Assembly (NCBI GenBank): GCA_003223295.1
Contig: QHYM01000106.1
Span: 1-63,865, forward strand
From: Acidobacteriota bacterium
GTDB lineage: Bacteria > Acidobacteriota > Terriglobia > Acidiferrales > UBA7541
Direction of reading: 5' to 3'
Length of the DNA stretch: 63,865 nucleotides
The first letter of the stretch is position 1, and the number at the start of each line of letters is the position of its first letter. Below are positions 25,841 to 33,763 of this stretch, piece by piece. A program made the translations under genes and the position numbers. The notes beneath the pieces were generated by a model that did no database searches, was not told the origin of the DNA, and saw only the letters and a list, made by a program, of their open reading frames with translations.

Positions 25841-27345
25841 CCATTACACGCACATTCGCGGACGATCACTTCCATGACGAGTGTGGCGTCTTCGGCGTAT
25901 TCGGCCATCCTGAAGCCGCGAACCTCGCCTATCTCGGCCTGTACGCCTTGCAGCATCGCGGGCAGGAATCCGCCGGCATCGTCTCAAGCGACGGCAAGGA
26001 ATTGCTAACGCATCGCGCCATGGGCGAAGTCGAAGAGATTTTCCAGCCAAGCGTTCTCGCCAAACTTCCCGGCAGCCTGGCCATCGGTCACACGCGCTAT
26101 TCCACTGCGGGCGATAAGGCGCTACTCAACGCCCAGCCCATGGTGATCGATTGCAACAAGGGCAAAGTCGCGCTCGGCCACAACGGCAATCTCACCAACG
26201 CCGCCGAGTGGCGCCGCAAGCTCGAGCATCGCGGCTCGATTTTCCAGAGCAACAGCGACACCGAAGTTATCGTGCATCTCCTCGCGCGCTCGCAGGCCCG
26301 CAACCTTTCCGGCGCGCTTGGCGACGCGCTGAATCAAGTCGAAGGCGCGTATTCGCTTCTCGTGCTCACCACCGACGAACTGTACGCCGTGCGCGATCCC
26401 CGCGGCTTTCGTCCGCTCGTTCTCGGCAAACTCACCACGCCTGGAGGCTACGTTGCCTGGCTCGTAGCTTCAGAAACCTGCGCGTTCGACTTGCTCAACG
26501 CGCAATACATCCGTGAAATCGAGCCCGGCGAGATGGTGCGCATCTCCAAATGCGGTATTGAGTCCATTCACTTCGCACCTGAAAAGCAGCATCAACAATG
26601 CATTTTCGAGCACGTCTACTTCTCGCGCCCGGACAGCACTATTTTTGGCCGCTCCGTCAACCAGAGCCGTGAAATGCTCGGGCGTCTGCTTGCGCGCGAG
26701 CATCCCGTCGAGGCGGACATTGTTGTTCCCGTGCCCGATTCCGGCGTCCCTGCGGCCGTGGGCTACGCGCTCGAATCCAAGATTCCTTTCCGCATGGGGC
26801 TGATTCGCAATCATTACATCGGCCGCACATTCATCGAGCCGTCGCAAGCGATTCGCAATTTCGGCGTCAAGCTCAAACTCAATCCTGTGCGCAGCCTCAT
26901 TGAAGGCAAGCGCATCGTTCTGGTGGACGACTCCATCGTCCGCGGCACCACCAGCCGCAAAATCGTGCGCATGGTTCGCGAAGTCGGTGCCAAAGAAGTC
27001 CACGTTCGCATCAGTTGCCCGCCGACGATTTCGCCCTGCTACTACGGCGTGGACACTCCCACGCGCGAGGAATTAATCGCCTCCGCGAACTCGCCCGAAG
27101 AAATCTGCAAATTCCTTGGCGCGGATTCGCTTGGCTACCTCTCACTTCCGGCGCTTAAAGAAGCCGTCGCGGACACCGAAGGCAGGTTTTGCACGTCTTG
27201 TTATACGGGTGTTTACCCGACGGATCTTGTTCAACTGGAAGTCCGCCAGCCGACTTCCAACGGAAAACAAGCTGGTCCTTCGGTTACAATAGATGGGGGA
27301 CCCGCGCCCGCAGAGCGGCCGGTGGTGGTGAATCGTGAAAGCTGA
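25837..27345 (+). CDS. purF: Amidophosphoribosyltransferase
   Basis: 502 residues, first committed enzyme of purine synthesis (PRPP + Gln to phosphoribosylamine). The N-terminal glutaminase begins after a short propeptide, [15 protein letters not shown], cleaved before the Cys of [22 protein letters not shown] and the GHNGNLTN loop follow. The C-terminal phosphoribosyltransferase domain carries [19 protein letters not shown], the PRPP loop. A CxxC end region ([11 protein letters not shown]) could bind an Fe-S cluster, as in the Bacillus-type enzymes. The ATG overlaps the purL stop. A longer reading to 25801 is rejected because it lies inside purL. Confidence 0.97.
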   Translation: MTITRTFADDHFHDECGVFGVFGHPEAANLAYLGLYALQHRGQESAGIVSSDGKELLTHRAMGEVEEIFQPSVLAKLPGSLAIGHTRYSTAGDKALLNAQPMVIDCNKGKVALGHNGNLTNAAEWRRKLEHRGSIFQSNSDTEVIVHLLARSQARNLSGALGDALNQVEGAYSLLVLTTDELYAVRDPRGFRPLVLGKLTTPGGYVAWLVASETCAFDLLNAQYIREIEPGEMVRISKCGIESIHFAPEKQHQQCIFEHVYFSRPDSTIFGRSVNQSREMLGRLLAREHPVEADIVVPVPDSGVPAAVGYALESKIPFRMGLIRNHYIGRTFIEPSQAIRNFGVKLKLNPVRSLIEGKRIVLVDDSIVRGTTSRKIVRMVREVGAKEVHVRISCPPTISPCYYGVDTPTREELIASANSPEEICKFLGADSLGYLSLPALKEAVADTEGRFCTSCYTGVYPTDLVQLEVRQPTSNGKQAGPSVTIDGGPAPAERPVVVNRES

Positions 27346-28036
27346 CAACGTGAAAACTGAAAAGACAAAAAAAGCAGAAGCCAACGTTCCTATGGGCACG
27401 AAAATCCAGCGCGAAGTCATCGCGTGGTTTTGGGTGGGCCTCGTTTTCCTGCTCATTAACGGAGCTATTGGGCAGGCGCGCGTGATCCCGTCCGGCTCGA
27501 TGGAAAAGACGCTGCTCATTGGCGACCACCTGATCATGAGCCGTATCGGCTATGACGCTGGCGTTCCTTTCACCAACTGGCACGTTCCCCTGTGGCGCAA
27601 TCCCAAGCGCCAGCAGGTCATCATTTTCAAGCCGCCTTTCGCCCCGGACACGCCCGACTACGTGAAGCGCGTCATCGGGCTTCCCGGCGACACCATTGAT
27701 ATTCATGACGGTTCGGTATGGGTCAACGGCCAGCGCCTGGCCGAGAAATACACCACCGGTACCACGGAGCCTTACGAATTGCGCATGCCCTACAAGGTCC
27801 CCGCCGAATGTTATTTCGTCATGGGAGACAATCGCGCCAATTCCTACGACAGCCGCTTTTGGGGGTGCGTCCCGCGCAACGACATCATCGGCACGCCCGT
27901 GATGATCTACATGTCCCTCGACGTTTCGCCCGAAGCCTGGGAGCCGGGCCAGTTTCGCGAGCGCTTCTTCGCCTATGCGAACGCCATCTTGCATCCCGGC
28001 GAGGTGCGCTGGCGGCGGATTTTCCGCACTTTTTGA
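27335..28036 (+). CDS. lepB: Signal peptidase I
   Basis: 233-residue membrane-anchored serine protease that cleaves signal peptides of exported proteins. A basic Lys-rich N-terminus and one transmembrane segment (about 29-47) precede the catalytic Ser in PSGSME (Ser 55) and the Lys in YVKRVIGLPGD (Lys 111). MGDNRANSYDSRFWG is box E. GTG 27335 overlaps the purF end by 11 bp; GTG 27350 is an alternative. Its place in the purine operon is odd functionally, but the coupling is clear. Given the many exported proteins here, it should be a main processing enzyme. Confidence 0.95.
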   Translation: MKADNVKTEKTKKAEANVPMGTKIQREVIAWFWVGLVFLLINGAIGQARVIPSGSMEKTLLIGDHLIMSRIGYDAGVPFTNWHVPLWRNPKRQQVIIFKPPFAPDTPDYVKRVIGLPGDTIDIHDGSVWVNGQRLAEKYTTGTTEPYELRMPYKVPAECYFVMGDNRANSYDSRFWGCVPRNDIIGTPVMIYMSLDVSPEAWEPGQFRERFFAYANAILHPGEVRWRRIFRTF

Positions 28037-28163
28037 GTTTAGCCGATTCGCCGATTTTTGTGAGTGAGCGCCGCGACCCGCCGCGGCGTTTCGGGTTCAT
28101 CCCTCAGACGGAACGGTGGACGCTAAGGCGCGTCCTCATCCAGGTTGAACGCGGACAGGTCCC

Positions 28164-29210
28164 ATGAGATACGCCGATGCCGGTGTAAATATTGCCGTCG
28201 CCGATGAAGCCAAGCAGCGCATCCGGCATCACGCCAGCCGCACGTTTACTCCCGGCGTGCTCGGAGGGATTGGCAGTTTCGGTGCGCTCTTCGCGCTCGA
28301 CTACAAAAAATGGAAAGAGCCCGTCCTGGTCTCCAGCGCCGATGGCGTCGGCACGAAGCTGAAAGTAGCCATGGCCACGGGCGTGCACTCCACTGTCGGC
28401 GGCGACCTCGTCAATCACTGCATCAACGACATTCTGGTCCAGGGCGCCGAGCCGCTCTTTTTCCTCGACTACCTCGCGATGGGCAAGCTCGAGCCGCAGG
28501 TGGTCGAGCAGCTCGTCGAAGGCATGAGCCGCTCATGCCGCAAAGCAGGCTGCGCCCTCATCGGTGGTGAAACTGCCGAGATGCCCGGCTTTTATCCGCC
28601 CGGCGAATATGATCTCGCGGGCTTCATCGTCGGCATCGTCGATCGCAAAAAATTGCTTACCGGGAAAAGTGTCCAACCCGGTGACGCGTTGATCGCCATG
28701 CCTTCTTCCGGTTTGCACACCAACGGCTATTCGCTCGCGCGCAAACTCGTCTTCGACGTCGCGAAGCTAAGGCCGGAAACGTATGTCGCGGAAGTGAACA
28801 ATAAAATCGGCGCGGAACTTCTCAAGCCTCATCTTTGCTACGCGCCGGCGCTCAAGGGCATCCTCGCAAAAGGCTGGGTTTCCGCGCTCGCGCACATCAC
28901 CGGCGGCGGCATCCCTGGCAACTTGCCGCGCGTGCTGCCCAGCGGGACCAAAGCGGAGATCGATCTCGCTTCCTGGCCGGTACCCGCGATCTTCAAATAT
29001 CTCGCCAAGCTCGGGCGCATTGATACCGACGAGCTCCTGCAGTCCTTCAATATGGGAGTGGGAATGATTTTGGTCGTGCCGCCAAAGTTCGTGAAGCCCG
29101 TCGAGGCTGACCTTAAGAAGCGCCGCGAGAAATTCTTCCGTATCGGCCGCATCGAACGCGCCGAATCCGGCAAGTCGCGCGTCTCCTTCACCGGGTCCCT
29201 TAACCTCTAG
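28164..29210 (+). CDS. purM: Phosphoribosylformylglycinamidine cyclo-ligase
   Basis: 348 residues, ATP-dependent closure of FGAM to AIR, the step after PurL/PurQ. It has the AIR-synthase hallmarks YADAGVNIAVADEA, SSADGVGTKLKVA, INDILVQGAEPLFFLDYLA, LIGGETAEMPGFY and ITGGGIPGNLPRVL. It is 127 bp after lepB, so a separate promoter or a run-through transcript is possible. ATG 28164 has GGACAGG about 4 nt upstream. With purQ, purL and purF it covers the early part of the pathway; purN is at 43550. Confidence 0.97.
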   Translation: MRYADAGVNIAVADEAKQRIRHHASRTFTPGVLGGIGSFGALFALDYKKWKEPVLVSSADGVGTKLKVAMATGVHSTVGGDLVNHCINDILVQGAEPLFFLDYLAMGKLEPQVVEQLVEGMSRSCRKAGCALIGGETAEMPGFYPPGEYDLAGFIVGIVDRKKLLTGKSVQPGDALIAMPSSGLHTNGYSLARKLVFDVAKLRPETYVAEVNNKIGAELLKPHLCYAPALKGILAKGWVSALAHITGGGIPGNLPRVLPSGTKAEIDLASWPVPAIFKYLAKLGRIDTDELLQSFNMGVGMILVVPPKFVKPVEADLKKRREKFFRIGRIERAESGKSRVSFTGSLNL

Positions 29211-29216
29211 GCAAGC

Positions 29217-29672
29217 CTAACGGAGCACATCTTTCATCACGTCCACAATCACGTTCGTGTTCCTGTTGAAGATGACGATGTGCGCCCCGATCACCGCGCG
29301 TCGGTATTCTGTGGGAAGTGGCGGCAGTTGCCGCTCCAGTTCCACGGGGCAGGGCTGGATGCGTTTCTGCAAACCTGGGGGTAGCGTGCCATTGCGCTCC
29401 AATTGTTTTTCAAGCCCTGGCGGCAAATTCCCTCCGCGCTTGGCCAGCCCGGGCGGCAGATTTGAGCCACGGTTCGAATAGTAGTGCGTGATCACTTCGC
29501 GCTGATGCGCGCTGAAAACGTACTTACCGCCGGTTCCCTGGTCATCGGAGTCTTCGTGCTTGTTGTGCCCTTTTCCTTTGCCATGGCCATTGCCTTGCGA
29601 AAAAGCGGGGCTGCAGAACAGCGCCGCTGACAAAACTCCGGTAATGCCAAGCCGCAAAAAACGTGAAAGCAT
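29217..29672 (-). CDS. Exported protein with LPPGL repeats, 151 aa
   Basis: A signal peptide (MLSRFLRLGITGVLSAALFCSPAFSQ) is followed by a Gly/His/Lys-rich stretch, then FSAHQREVITHYY, then three short repeats containing LPPGL (about 75-110) and a C-terminal beta segment with AHIVIFNRNTNVIVDVMKDVL. The layout resembles small periplasmic RcnB-like or DUF1236-like proteins, but I cannot assign a family. ATG 29672 has GGAGGAAAC directly upstream, which settles the start. It converges with purM, separated by 6 bp. Confidence 0.75.
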   Translation of the reverse strand: MLSRFLRLGITGVLSAALFCSPAFSQGNGHGKGKGHNKHEDSDDQGTGGKYVFSAHQREVITHYYSNRGSNLPPGLAKRGGNLPPGLEKQLERNGTLPPGLQKRIQPCPVELERQLPPLPTEYRRAVIGAHIVIFNRNTNVIVDVMKDVLR

Positions 29673-29832
29673 GTTTCCTCCATAAGGGGGCTTGAGAGCT
29701 ACGAGGGATACAATTAGCATAGGCTTTGTGGATGAAGTTTGCGAGCGCCAGCCCATGGCCTGTGCTCACCATGAAACCGGCACCGTCGTCCAAATCCACA
29801 GAGACTGCACCGCCCATCTCCAGGAGGTACCC

Positions 29833-30255
29833 ATGAATTCTTCACAGACAGATGTTCAAACTTTGGCTGCCCGCGTTGAAAAGCTTGAATCCTCCAATCG
29901 CCGCTGGAAGTCCGCCAGCGCGATCGCACTGCTGTTCGTTATTTGCATGTTGCTCCTGAGCACCAGGCACGCGGAGCGCGTCGCCGCGGCCGCAAAGACC
30001 GATCGCATCGAACGGGACGTACTGCAAGTCCACACCGTCGAGGCGCAGGATTTCGTTTTGAAAGATGACGACGGCCACGTCCTCGCGCGCCTCAGCCTCT
30101 CCCCGCGAGTCGACGTGAAAAAGAAAGGCGGCGCATACCTGCTCCCGCGTGACGGAGCGATGCCCGGCCAAGCGGCCTTGCAATTCTACGACGACAAGGG
30201 CGGCGTGCTTTGGACCGCTCCTTCTGGTGCGGCACAGCTCCTTCCGGCAAGGTAA
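29833..30255 (+). CDS. Membrane-anchored hypothetical protein, 140 aa
   Basis: A short cytosolic helix (TLAARVEKLESSNRRWK) and one transmembrane segment (about 32-47, IALLFVICMLLLS) lead to an outer domain of about 85 residues with beta character (FVLKDDDGHVLARLSLSP..). Domains like this often recur in Acidobacteria with the phrase 'lkDddGk.rArL'. Function unknown. AGGAGG 4 nt before ATG 29833 sets the start. Divergent from the LPPGL protein. Confidence 0.7.
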   Translation: MNSSQTDVQTLAARVEKLESSNRRWKSASAIALLFVICMLLLSTRHAERVAAAAKTDRIERDVLQVHTVEAQDFVLKDDDGHVLARLSLSPRVDVKKKGGAYLLPRDGAMPGQAALQFYDDKGGVLWTAPSGAAQLLPAR

Positions 30256-30351
30256 ACGGAAAGTCGGGCAACTTTTGAAAGCGTCCACGGTTATCTTGAG
30301 TAGCCGTCGAGCGTCGGCCGTCAACGGTAGAGCACTCAAGGGCGCTCTTCA

Positions 30352-31002
30352 TCACGCGTAGCTGGGATGCTGCGCCCTTGCGCGCCGCGGCAATTCCCGC
30401 TTCAGTTTGCGCAGCCAGCGCAATTCCAGCGTGAACTGCTCGATCACAAAGCTCACCATCCACACCGCCTCGTGATAAGGATGCCCCACCTCTTCCAGGA
30501 TGGAGCGAAGCACTTCTTTCTCGCGCTCGAGTTCGTGCTCCAGGAATGTTCGCCGCCGCTCGATTTGTTTTTCAAAGACGCCCGGCCGCGCCTGCCAGGA
30601 GAGTGCGATCCAGGTCTGAAACGGTGGCCGTTCCCTCTGTGTGGTCCACTCCTCGCGCTCCAGCGCGTCGGCCAAGGCAGCGCGGCCTCTTGCCGTGGTT
30701 TCAAACGTGCTGCGCTCCGGCCCCGCGGCCGGCTCATCCGTTTCCAGAGTGCGGATCATTCCCGCGCGCGCCAGCTTCTCCAGCGAGTAATAGACCTGTG
30801 GCCGCGAAATTCCCGCCCAGTCCCGGATCTCGCGTCTTTCCAACTCCAGGTTTGCCTGATAGCCGTGCATCGGTCGCTCGGCGAGCAGGCTGAGCAGCAC
30901 TAAATCTGGCGTCGTCAGCGCCAGACCTCTCCTCGCGCGTTTCCTCGGCCTCTCCGCGTGCCTCTGCACACTCACCGCCTCCGCGTTGTGGTTCTTCCTC
31001 AT
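30352..31002 (-). CDS. PadR-family transcriptional regulator
   Basis: 216 residues. The PadR winged helix (about 28-100) contains LLSLLAERPMHGYQANLELERREIRDWAGISRPQVYYSLEKLARAGMI, and a long C-terminal coiled-coil dimerisation region (about 140-210) follows, as in subfamily-2 PadR proteins. The N-terminal 25 residues are Arg/Glu-rich and come from a low-complexity dispersed-type repeat, so the true start may be further in. An inverted repeat at 31406-31430 lies upstream of the next gene and could be its operator. Effector unknown. Confidence 0.85.
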   Translation of the reverse strand: MRKNHNAEAVSVQRHAERPRKRARRGLALTTPDLVLLSLLAERPMHGYQANLELERREIRDWAGISRPQVYYSLEKLARAGMIRTLETDEPAAGPERSTFETTARGRAALADALEREEWTTQRERPPFQTWIALSWQARPGVFEKQIERRRTFLEHELEREKEVLRSILEEVGHPYHEAVWMVSFVIEQFTLELRWLRKLKRELPRRARAQHPSYA

Positions 31003-31087
31003 TGGCTCAAGTTCCTGCGCCCCGGCCCTGCGCGCCCTTCTTTTCCTCGCCTCTGTGGCCTCTGTTCTCTCCGCGTTCGCGGTGTTA
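30950..31087. repeat. Low-complexity dispersed-type repeat
   Basis: A cluster of short motifs built on cctctg.gtg and ctccgcgt..gcggtg (plus strand) runs through the PadR start region and ends at the Cdd1-like stop codon. It has the look of the ctctgcg/tctgcggtg-type dispersed repeats seen in many bacterial genomes. It probably carries no gene itself. Confidence 0.5.
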
Positions 31088-31366
31088 AATCTTTTGCCCG
31101 TTCCTTCTTTTCCTGCTCCAGTACCACCACTCGCACTGTTCCGCCGGCAATCGCGGATTCCGCGCTTGTGCCACCGCCGCGCAGAACGTGTCCAGCACGC
31201 ATGGGTCTTGCCGCTGTCCGGTCTTCCGGTTTAGCTTTTCATACATCCGGCGCGGCTCTTGCCTCGCTAATTGCCCCATGCTGCGAATCCCCAGCATCTC
31301 GAAATCTCGCAGCATGGCCGGCCCGATCGAGATCAGGTCCGCAAGCTGCCTTGTGGTATTGGCCAT
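31085..31366 (-). CDS. Helix-hairpin-helix (Cdd1/pathogenicity-locus-like) protein, 93 aa
   Basis: Small protein with one HhH-type region: LADLISIGPAMLRDFEMLGIRSMGQLARQEP, then RMYEKLNRKTGQRQDPCVLDTFCAAV. This pattern matches the Cdd1 family (PF11731), a mitomycin-resistance/pathogenicity-locus relative of DNA-binding HhH domains. The biological role is not known. ATG 31366 follows AAGGAG with a suitable gap. It reads toward PadR with 82 bp between, so the two are probably co-transcribed from the promoter near 31434. Confidence 0.8.
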   Translation of the reverse strand: MANTTRQLADLISIGPAMLRDFEMLGIRSMGQLARQEPRRMYEKLNRKTGQRQDPCVLDTFCAAVAQARNPRLPAEQCEWWYWSRKRRNGQKI

Positions 31367-31405
31367 AAAAATCTCCTTGACTGGAATTTTTGTGTCCGCT
31401 ATCCT

Positions 31406-31439
31406 CACCTAGTCTAAATAAGACTAGGTGTTGGGTCAA
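31406..31439 (-). promoter_or_regulatory. Operator over the promoter of the Cdd1/PadR unit
   Basis: Perfect 10-bp arms CACCTAGTCT (31406-31415) and AGACTAGGTG (31421-31430) around AAATA. On the minus strand TTGACC (31434-31439) is a -35 and TAGACT within the repeat is a -10 at a 17-bp gap. A repressor here would block the minus-strand promoter and affect the divergent VOC gene. Confidence 0.6.
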
Positions 31440-31453
31440 GGAGAAAATCGGCC

Positions 31454-31945
31454 ATGCGCACCATTCTTCTCACGCTCGCCGCTCTCGCCCTGCTCTTCGG
31501 TTTTGTTGTCTCGAATGCTCATCCCGCTCAGGAGAAATCGCCCATGAACGTCAAACGCATCACCCCGGTCCTGCTGGTCAAGGAAATCGAGCCGCTCCTC
31601 CCGTTCTGGGTTGACCGTCTCGGGTTCGCCAAAACGATCGAAGTTCCCGAGGGGAACAAACTCGGTTTCGCAACTTTTCAGAAGGGATCGGTCGAGGTGA
31701 TGTACCAGACCTATTCGAGCGTGGAGAAGGACGCGCCCGCCGGTATGTCTGCGGAAGCGCGCAAAGGCCCCACCTATCTGTACATGGAAGTCGACAATCT
31801 CGACGCCGTGCTTGCCGCTATGAAGGACGCAAAGATGGTCATGCCCCTGCGCACCGCGTTTTATGGCATGAAGGAGTTCGCCGTCCAGGATCCGGGCGGC
31901 CACTTCATCACCTTTGCCCAGCCCGTTGCTGCAGCCCAGCACTAG
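31454..31945 (+). CDS. Glyoxalase/VOC-superfamily protein, exported form
   Basis: 163 residues with an N-terminal signal peptide (RTILLTLAALALLFGFVVSNAHPAQ) before a VOC domain (about 31-155): RITPVLLVKEIEPLLPFWVDRLGFAKT..., then VEVDNLDAV and FAVQDPGGHFITFAQP. VOC proteins are usually cytosolic metal-dependent enzymes or drug-binding proteins. A second start at ATG 31544 (MNVKRITP) has CAGGAG upstream and would give the usual cytosolic form, so localisation is open. It is divergent from the Cdd1-like gene across the operator. Confidence 0.8.
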   Translation: MRTILLTLAALALLFGFVVSNAHPAQEKSPMNVKRITPVLLVKEIEPLLPFWVDRLGFAKTIEVPEGNKLGFATFQKGSVEVMYQTYSSVEKDAPAGMSAEARKGPTYLYMEVDNLDAVLAAMKDAKMVMPLRTAFYGMKEFAVQDPGGHFITFAQPVAAAQH

Positions 31946-32054
31946 TACCGACGAGGCACTACCAGGTCATTGTTGGGGCGGGCTTGCCCCGCCCGCCGCG
32001 GCTTGGCACTCACCGCGTAATGGGCTACCCACTCAGCAGGGCGATTTTGAAGAT

Positions 32055-33260
32055 TCAATTCCGGCTCCGCACTTGCATCGCCTGCGCGGAGTAAACCGCA
32101 TTCAGATATTCGGTGAGTTTCGCGATTCGCGAGCGATCCGGCTGTTTCGCCATCATCGTTTGCAGGATGGGCTCCAGGAACCGTCCATATTGTTCCAATG
32201 TCGCTTTATCGTGCGCTGCAAACGCGCTCTCCACCGCCTTTTCCGTCGCCGGTGTGACCAGCTCCAGCCTTCCGACAAATGCCCGTGCGATTTGCGCCGG
32301 GGCCGGTTTGATCGAAAGCGGCAAAATCTTATTTACAAATCCCGCAGGCACGACATAAATCAGCCGGCTTCCTTCTTCAAACCACGAACCGCGCCACGTC
32401 TCCACCATTGCTTGCGCTTCATCTTGATACAGCCCTCGCGCCACCAGCATTCCTTCCAGTTCTCTTCCTAGGTCCGCAGCCTTCCCGGTCAGCTGGGGCG
32501 GCTCCAGCACCGCCTCTTTGGGTAGCGCCCCGCCAATCCGGTAGCCCATTTTCTCCGCGCGCCGCTCGAAGAGAATCGTATTGGGTATCTCTTCCTCCCC
32601 GCCATTCTCGATCTGCACTTTGCCGTCCGCCGTCAGCTTTGCGGAAATCGGCGCGCGAAACGTGGACACGCCGCGGTAAAAAAGAAACTTCTCCTGCTGC
32701 TCGCCCGTCGGCGTCTTCACGCGAAGCGGCGTCGCCGAAGTCATGCGCGCCGCGTAATAATGGCTATCCTGTCGCTGGCGAGGAAATTCCGCCCGCATAC
32801 TTGGCGAGACCGTAACTGCATCCCAGGCTATGCTTCCGTCTGGATGCGCCTGGTACAGGCTCCCATCGAAAAGGTTTGCCGCCGGCTCCACGTGGCTGGC
32901 GCGCGGATACCATTCGGTGATCACGCCCTTCGAGAAGCTCACCTTCACCGATACGTTTTCTTCGCGCGAATCATAGAAATACAGCACCGGCGTTTCCATG
33001 CGCACCGTGCCGCGGAGCCCCAGCTTGAATCCGTCGCCGCGGAAGTGCTCCACGAAACCGGGCAAATCCGTCGAGCCGTTCAGTGCCGACCACTCCACCG
33101 CTTGCCCGTCTCGCCCGGCAATCGAGGTAAACGTGCCCCACTCATGCACCGTCAGCCCGGCATACACCGGCCGCGCATTTCGCGCGGGCAAAACACTCGC
33201 AATCGTGAAGCCGGCAACCAACAGCACAAAAGGGATCAATCTAGGCAGTTTCGAGGGCAT
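32055..33260 (-). CDS. Exported HEWGTF-family hypothetical protein
   Basis: About 401 residues. A signal segment (RLIPFVLLVAGFTIASVLPA) is followed by VHEWGTFTSIAGRDGQAVEWSALNG, a conserved N-terminal motif I have seen in uncharacterised exported proteins of Planctomycetes and Acidobacteria. Beta-rich middle domains (about 80-260) come next, then a C-terminal helical region. No catalytic triad is recognised. ATG 33260 follows CAGGAG with 7 nt spacing; upstream in-frame ATGs at 33281 and 33323 are less likely. Function unknown. It is separated from neighbours by gaps and probably forms its own transcript. Confidence 0.75.
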   Translation of the reverse strand: MPSKLPRLIPFVLLVAGFTIASVLPARNARPVYAGLTVHEWGTFTSIAGRDGQAVEWSALNGSTDLPGFVEHFRGDGFKLGLRGTVRMETPVLYFYDSREENVSVKVSFSKGVITEWYPRASHVEPAANLFDGSLYQAHPDGSIAWDAVTVSPSMRAEFPRQRQDSHYYAARMTSATPLRVKTPTGEQQEKFLFYRGVSTFRAPISAKLTADGKVQIENGGEEEIPNTILFERRAEKMGYRIGGALPKEAVLEPPQLTGKAADLGRELEGMLVARGLYQDEAQAMVETWRGSWFEEGSRLIYVVPAGFVNKILPLSIKPAPAQIARAFVGRLELVTPATEKAVESAFAAHDKATLEQYGRFLEPILQTMMAKQPDRSRIAKLTEYLNAVYSAQAMQVRSRN

Positions 33261-33357
33261 GGCGGTCTCCTGATGGGGCATATCTCTTGAGGCTCCATCT
33301 GCGGGCTTTTCGCGCATCCCCAATCCAGACGCCCCGACGCCGTCAACTGTTAACCGC

Positions 33358-33492
33358 TCATTGTTTTCGCTGCCTTCGGTCGAGCAGCCATCCCAAGAAG
33401 TAGTACCAAGTAAAAAGGAGAATTGGTGTGGAGACCATGAAGGTCAGAACTTGACTGACGCCGAGACGACTCAACGCGGTTGTGAGTAACAT
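33358..33492 (-). CDS. Possible small membrane protein, 44 aa
   Basis: Reading MLLTTALSRLGVSQVLTF then MVSTPILLFTWYYFLGWLLD and a basic tail RRQRKQ. The single hydrophobic helix with aromatic belt residues and positive-inside tail resembles a small inner-membrane protein. There is no clear ribosome-binding site. It may be a fragment of a larger lost gene. Confidence 0.35.
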   Translation of the reverse strand: MLLTTALSRLGVSQVLTFMVSTPILLFTWYYFLGWLLDRRQRKQ

Positions 33493-33697
33493 GCTCGCAA
33501 GCAATGCGGGTAGACCCTGAGAGGATGGACGAAATCGCGATCAATCTAGGTTCAGCAATTTCATGGATTTCTCATAATCTGCGCTGTTTGCAACTACCGA
33601 CACTGCAAAAAGTCATTCTGAGGGCATCCGATGAGGATGCCCGAAGAATCTCCGTCGATCGGAAGGTACAAATTCTGCGTTGGTGGCGCAAATCGCC

Positions 33698-33737
33698 TTG
33701 ACAGTTTACATTTAGCTTCTAGTATACTACCTAGGAA
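33698..33737 (+). promoter_or_regulatory. Orphan promoter with palindromes
   Basis: TTGACA (33698-33703) and TAGTAT (33720-33725, 16-bp spacer) form a good promoter. The -10 lies in the perfect 10-bp palindrome TAGTATACTA (33720-33729), followed by the near-perfect dyad ACT-A-CCTAGG-A-AGT. It fires into the 3' end of the convergent S10 peptidase gene, with no plus-strand gene behind it. Confidence 0.5.
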
Positions 33738-33763
33738 GTACTGCGAACTCTGCTCCAAACTCC

